Origin: an uncultured Propionibacteriaceae bacterium | Lineage (GTDB): Bacteria; Actinomycetota; Actinomycetes; Propionibacteriales; Propionibacteriaceae | Direction of reading: 5' to 3' | Assembly: GCA_902805915.1 (NCBI GenBank) | Contig: CADCUO010000015.1 | Location: forward strand, 1 to 35,697 | DNA: 35,697 bases | In this document: positions 35,150-35,697 of the stretch, in pieces | How positions within the stretch are numbered: the first letter of the stretch is position 1 | Layout: every line of letters begins with the position of its first letter | Notes under the pieces: generated by a model | Seen by the model: only the letters and a program-made list of their open reading frames with translations | Told to the model about the DNA's origin: nothing | Databases searched by the model: none | Program-made: the position numbers and the translations under genes

Positions 35150-35697
35150 ATGAATCAGACAAAACCGCAGGCACTCGTGACCGGCGCATCGAGCGGTATC
35201 GGACTGGAGCTGGCGAAACAGTTCGCACAACATGGCTTCGATCTGTTCATCTGCGCCGAAGATGCCGGCATCGAAGCAGCGGCGGGCCAGTTGCGGGCAC
35301 TCGGCGCGGACGTACGGCTGCTGCAGACCGACCTCCGCACCGGCGAAGGCGTAGAGGAACTCAACGCGGCCATCCTCGCCGGAGGCCGCCCGCTCGAGGC
35401 AGCCGCTCTGAACGCCGGTGTGGGTAGAGGCGGCCCCTTCGTCTCCACCCCGCTCGAGGATGAACTGGACATCATCAGGCTCAACGTGATGAGTACCGTG
35501 CATCTTGCCAAGCTGGTGCTGATCGACATGGTGGCGCGGGACAGCGGACGGTTGCTGATCACCTCCTCGATCGCATCCACCATGCCCGGGTCGTTCCAGG
35601 CGGTCTACAACGCGTCGAAGTCCTTCGTGCAGTCGTTCGCAGAAGCCTTGCAGAACGAGCTGAAGGACGCCGGCGTGACCATCACCTCGCTGATGCC
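35150..35697 (+). CDS. Short-chain dehydrogenase/reductase, runs off right edge
   Basis: Hand translation MNQTKPQALVTGASSGIGLELAKQFAQHGFDLFICAEDA...NAGVGRGG...ITSSIAS...YNASKSFVQSFAEAL. No stop in window, so absent from the track. Confidence 0.93.
   Translation, partial: MNQTKPQALVTGASSGIGLELAKQFAQHGFDLFICAEDAGIEAAAGQLRALGADVRLLQTDLRTGEGVEELNAAILAGGRPLEAAALNAGVGRGGPFVSTPLEDELDIIRLNVMSTVHLAKLVLIDMVARDSGRLLITSSIASTMPGSFQAVYNASKSFVQSFAEALQNELKDAGVTITSLM

Overview
High-GC actinobacterial chromosomal window, Propionibacteriaceae-like in character (taxonomy is an impression, not demonstrated). Left part (about 1-18.8 kb) is mostly conserved housekeeping and metabolic genes: an uncharacterised protein running off the left edge, a Nei/Fpg glycosylase, rpiB, an extensin/M15-like lipoprotein, a DsbA-family protein related to mycothiol-dependent nitroreductase, aminopeptidase N, a Nif3-like protein, an F420-dependent LLM oxidoreductase, a DUF5130 protein, pyrR-pyrB-pyrC, a short MscS channel, an OsmC protein, a truncated haemoglobin, a GH3 glycosidase, a zinc alcohol dehydrogenase and a tandem hotdog thioesterase. 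Right part (about 19-35.7 kb) looks like an accessory, general-stress-type region: an FAD/Rieske oxidoreductase, SDRs, a three-gene DUF3618/holin/low-complexity cassette, GT2, DUF4383, an MBL-fold hydrolase, a sugar ABC transporter without an ATPase, two tandem SigB/SigF-family sigma factors, SRPBCC, a phytoene-desaturase-like oxidoreductase and DUF6328. Most notable direct observations: (i) six perfect plus one degenerate 18-bp repeats placed immediately after the likely GTG start of pyrR; (ii) an MBL-fold gene split by one in-frame TAA; (iii) a phytoene-desaturase-like gene with no ATG/GTG/TTG available upstream of its FAD motif, whose best start is ATC behind an AAGGAG; (iv) a DUF6328-type gene with both an in-frame TGA and a 1-nt frameshift; (v) SigB-type promoter candidates (GNNT-N14-16-GGGTA) in the same region as the tandem sigma factors. 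Two real edge CDSs (1-1301 minus and 35150-35697 plus) are missing from the supplied ORF track because they lack a stop or start inside the window. No CRISPR array, rRNA, tRNA or transposase was recognised. I found no clear evidence of a wholly new molecular system.
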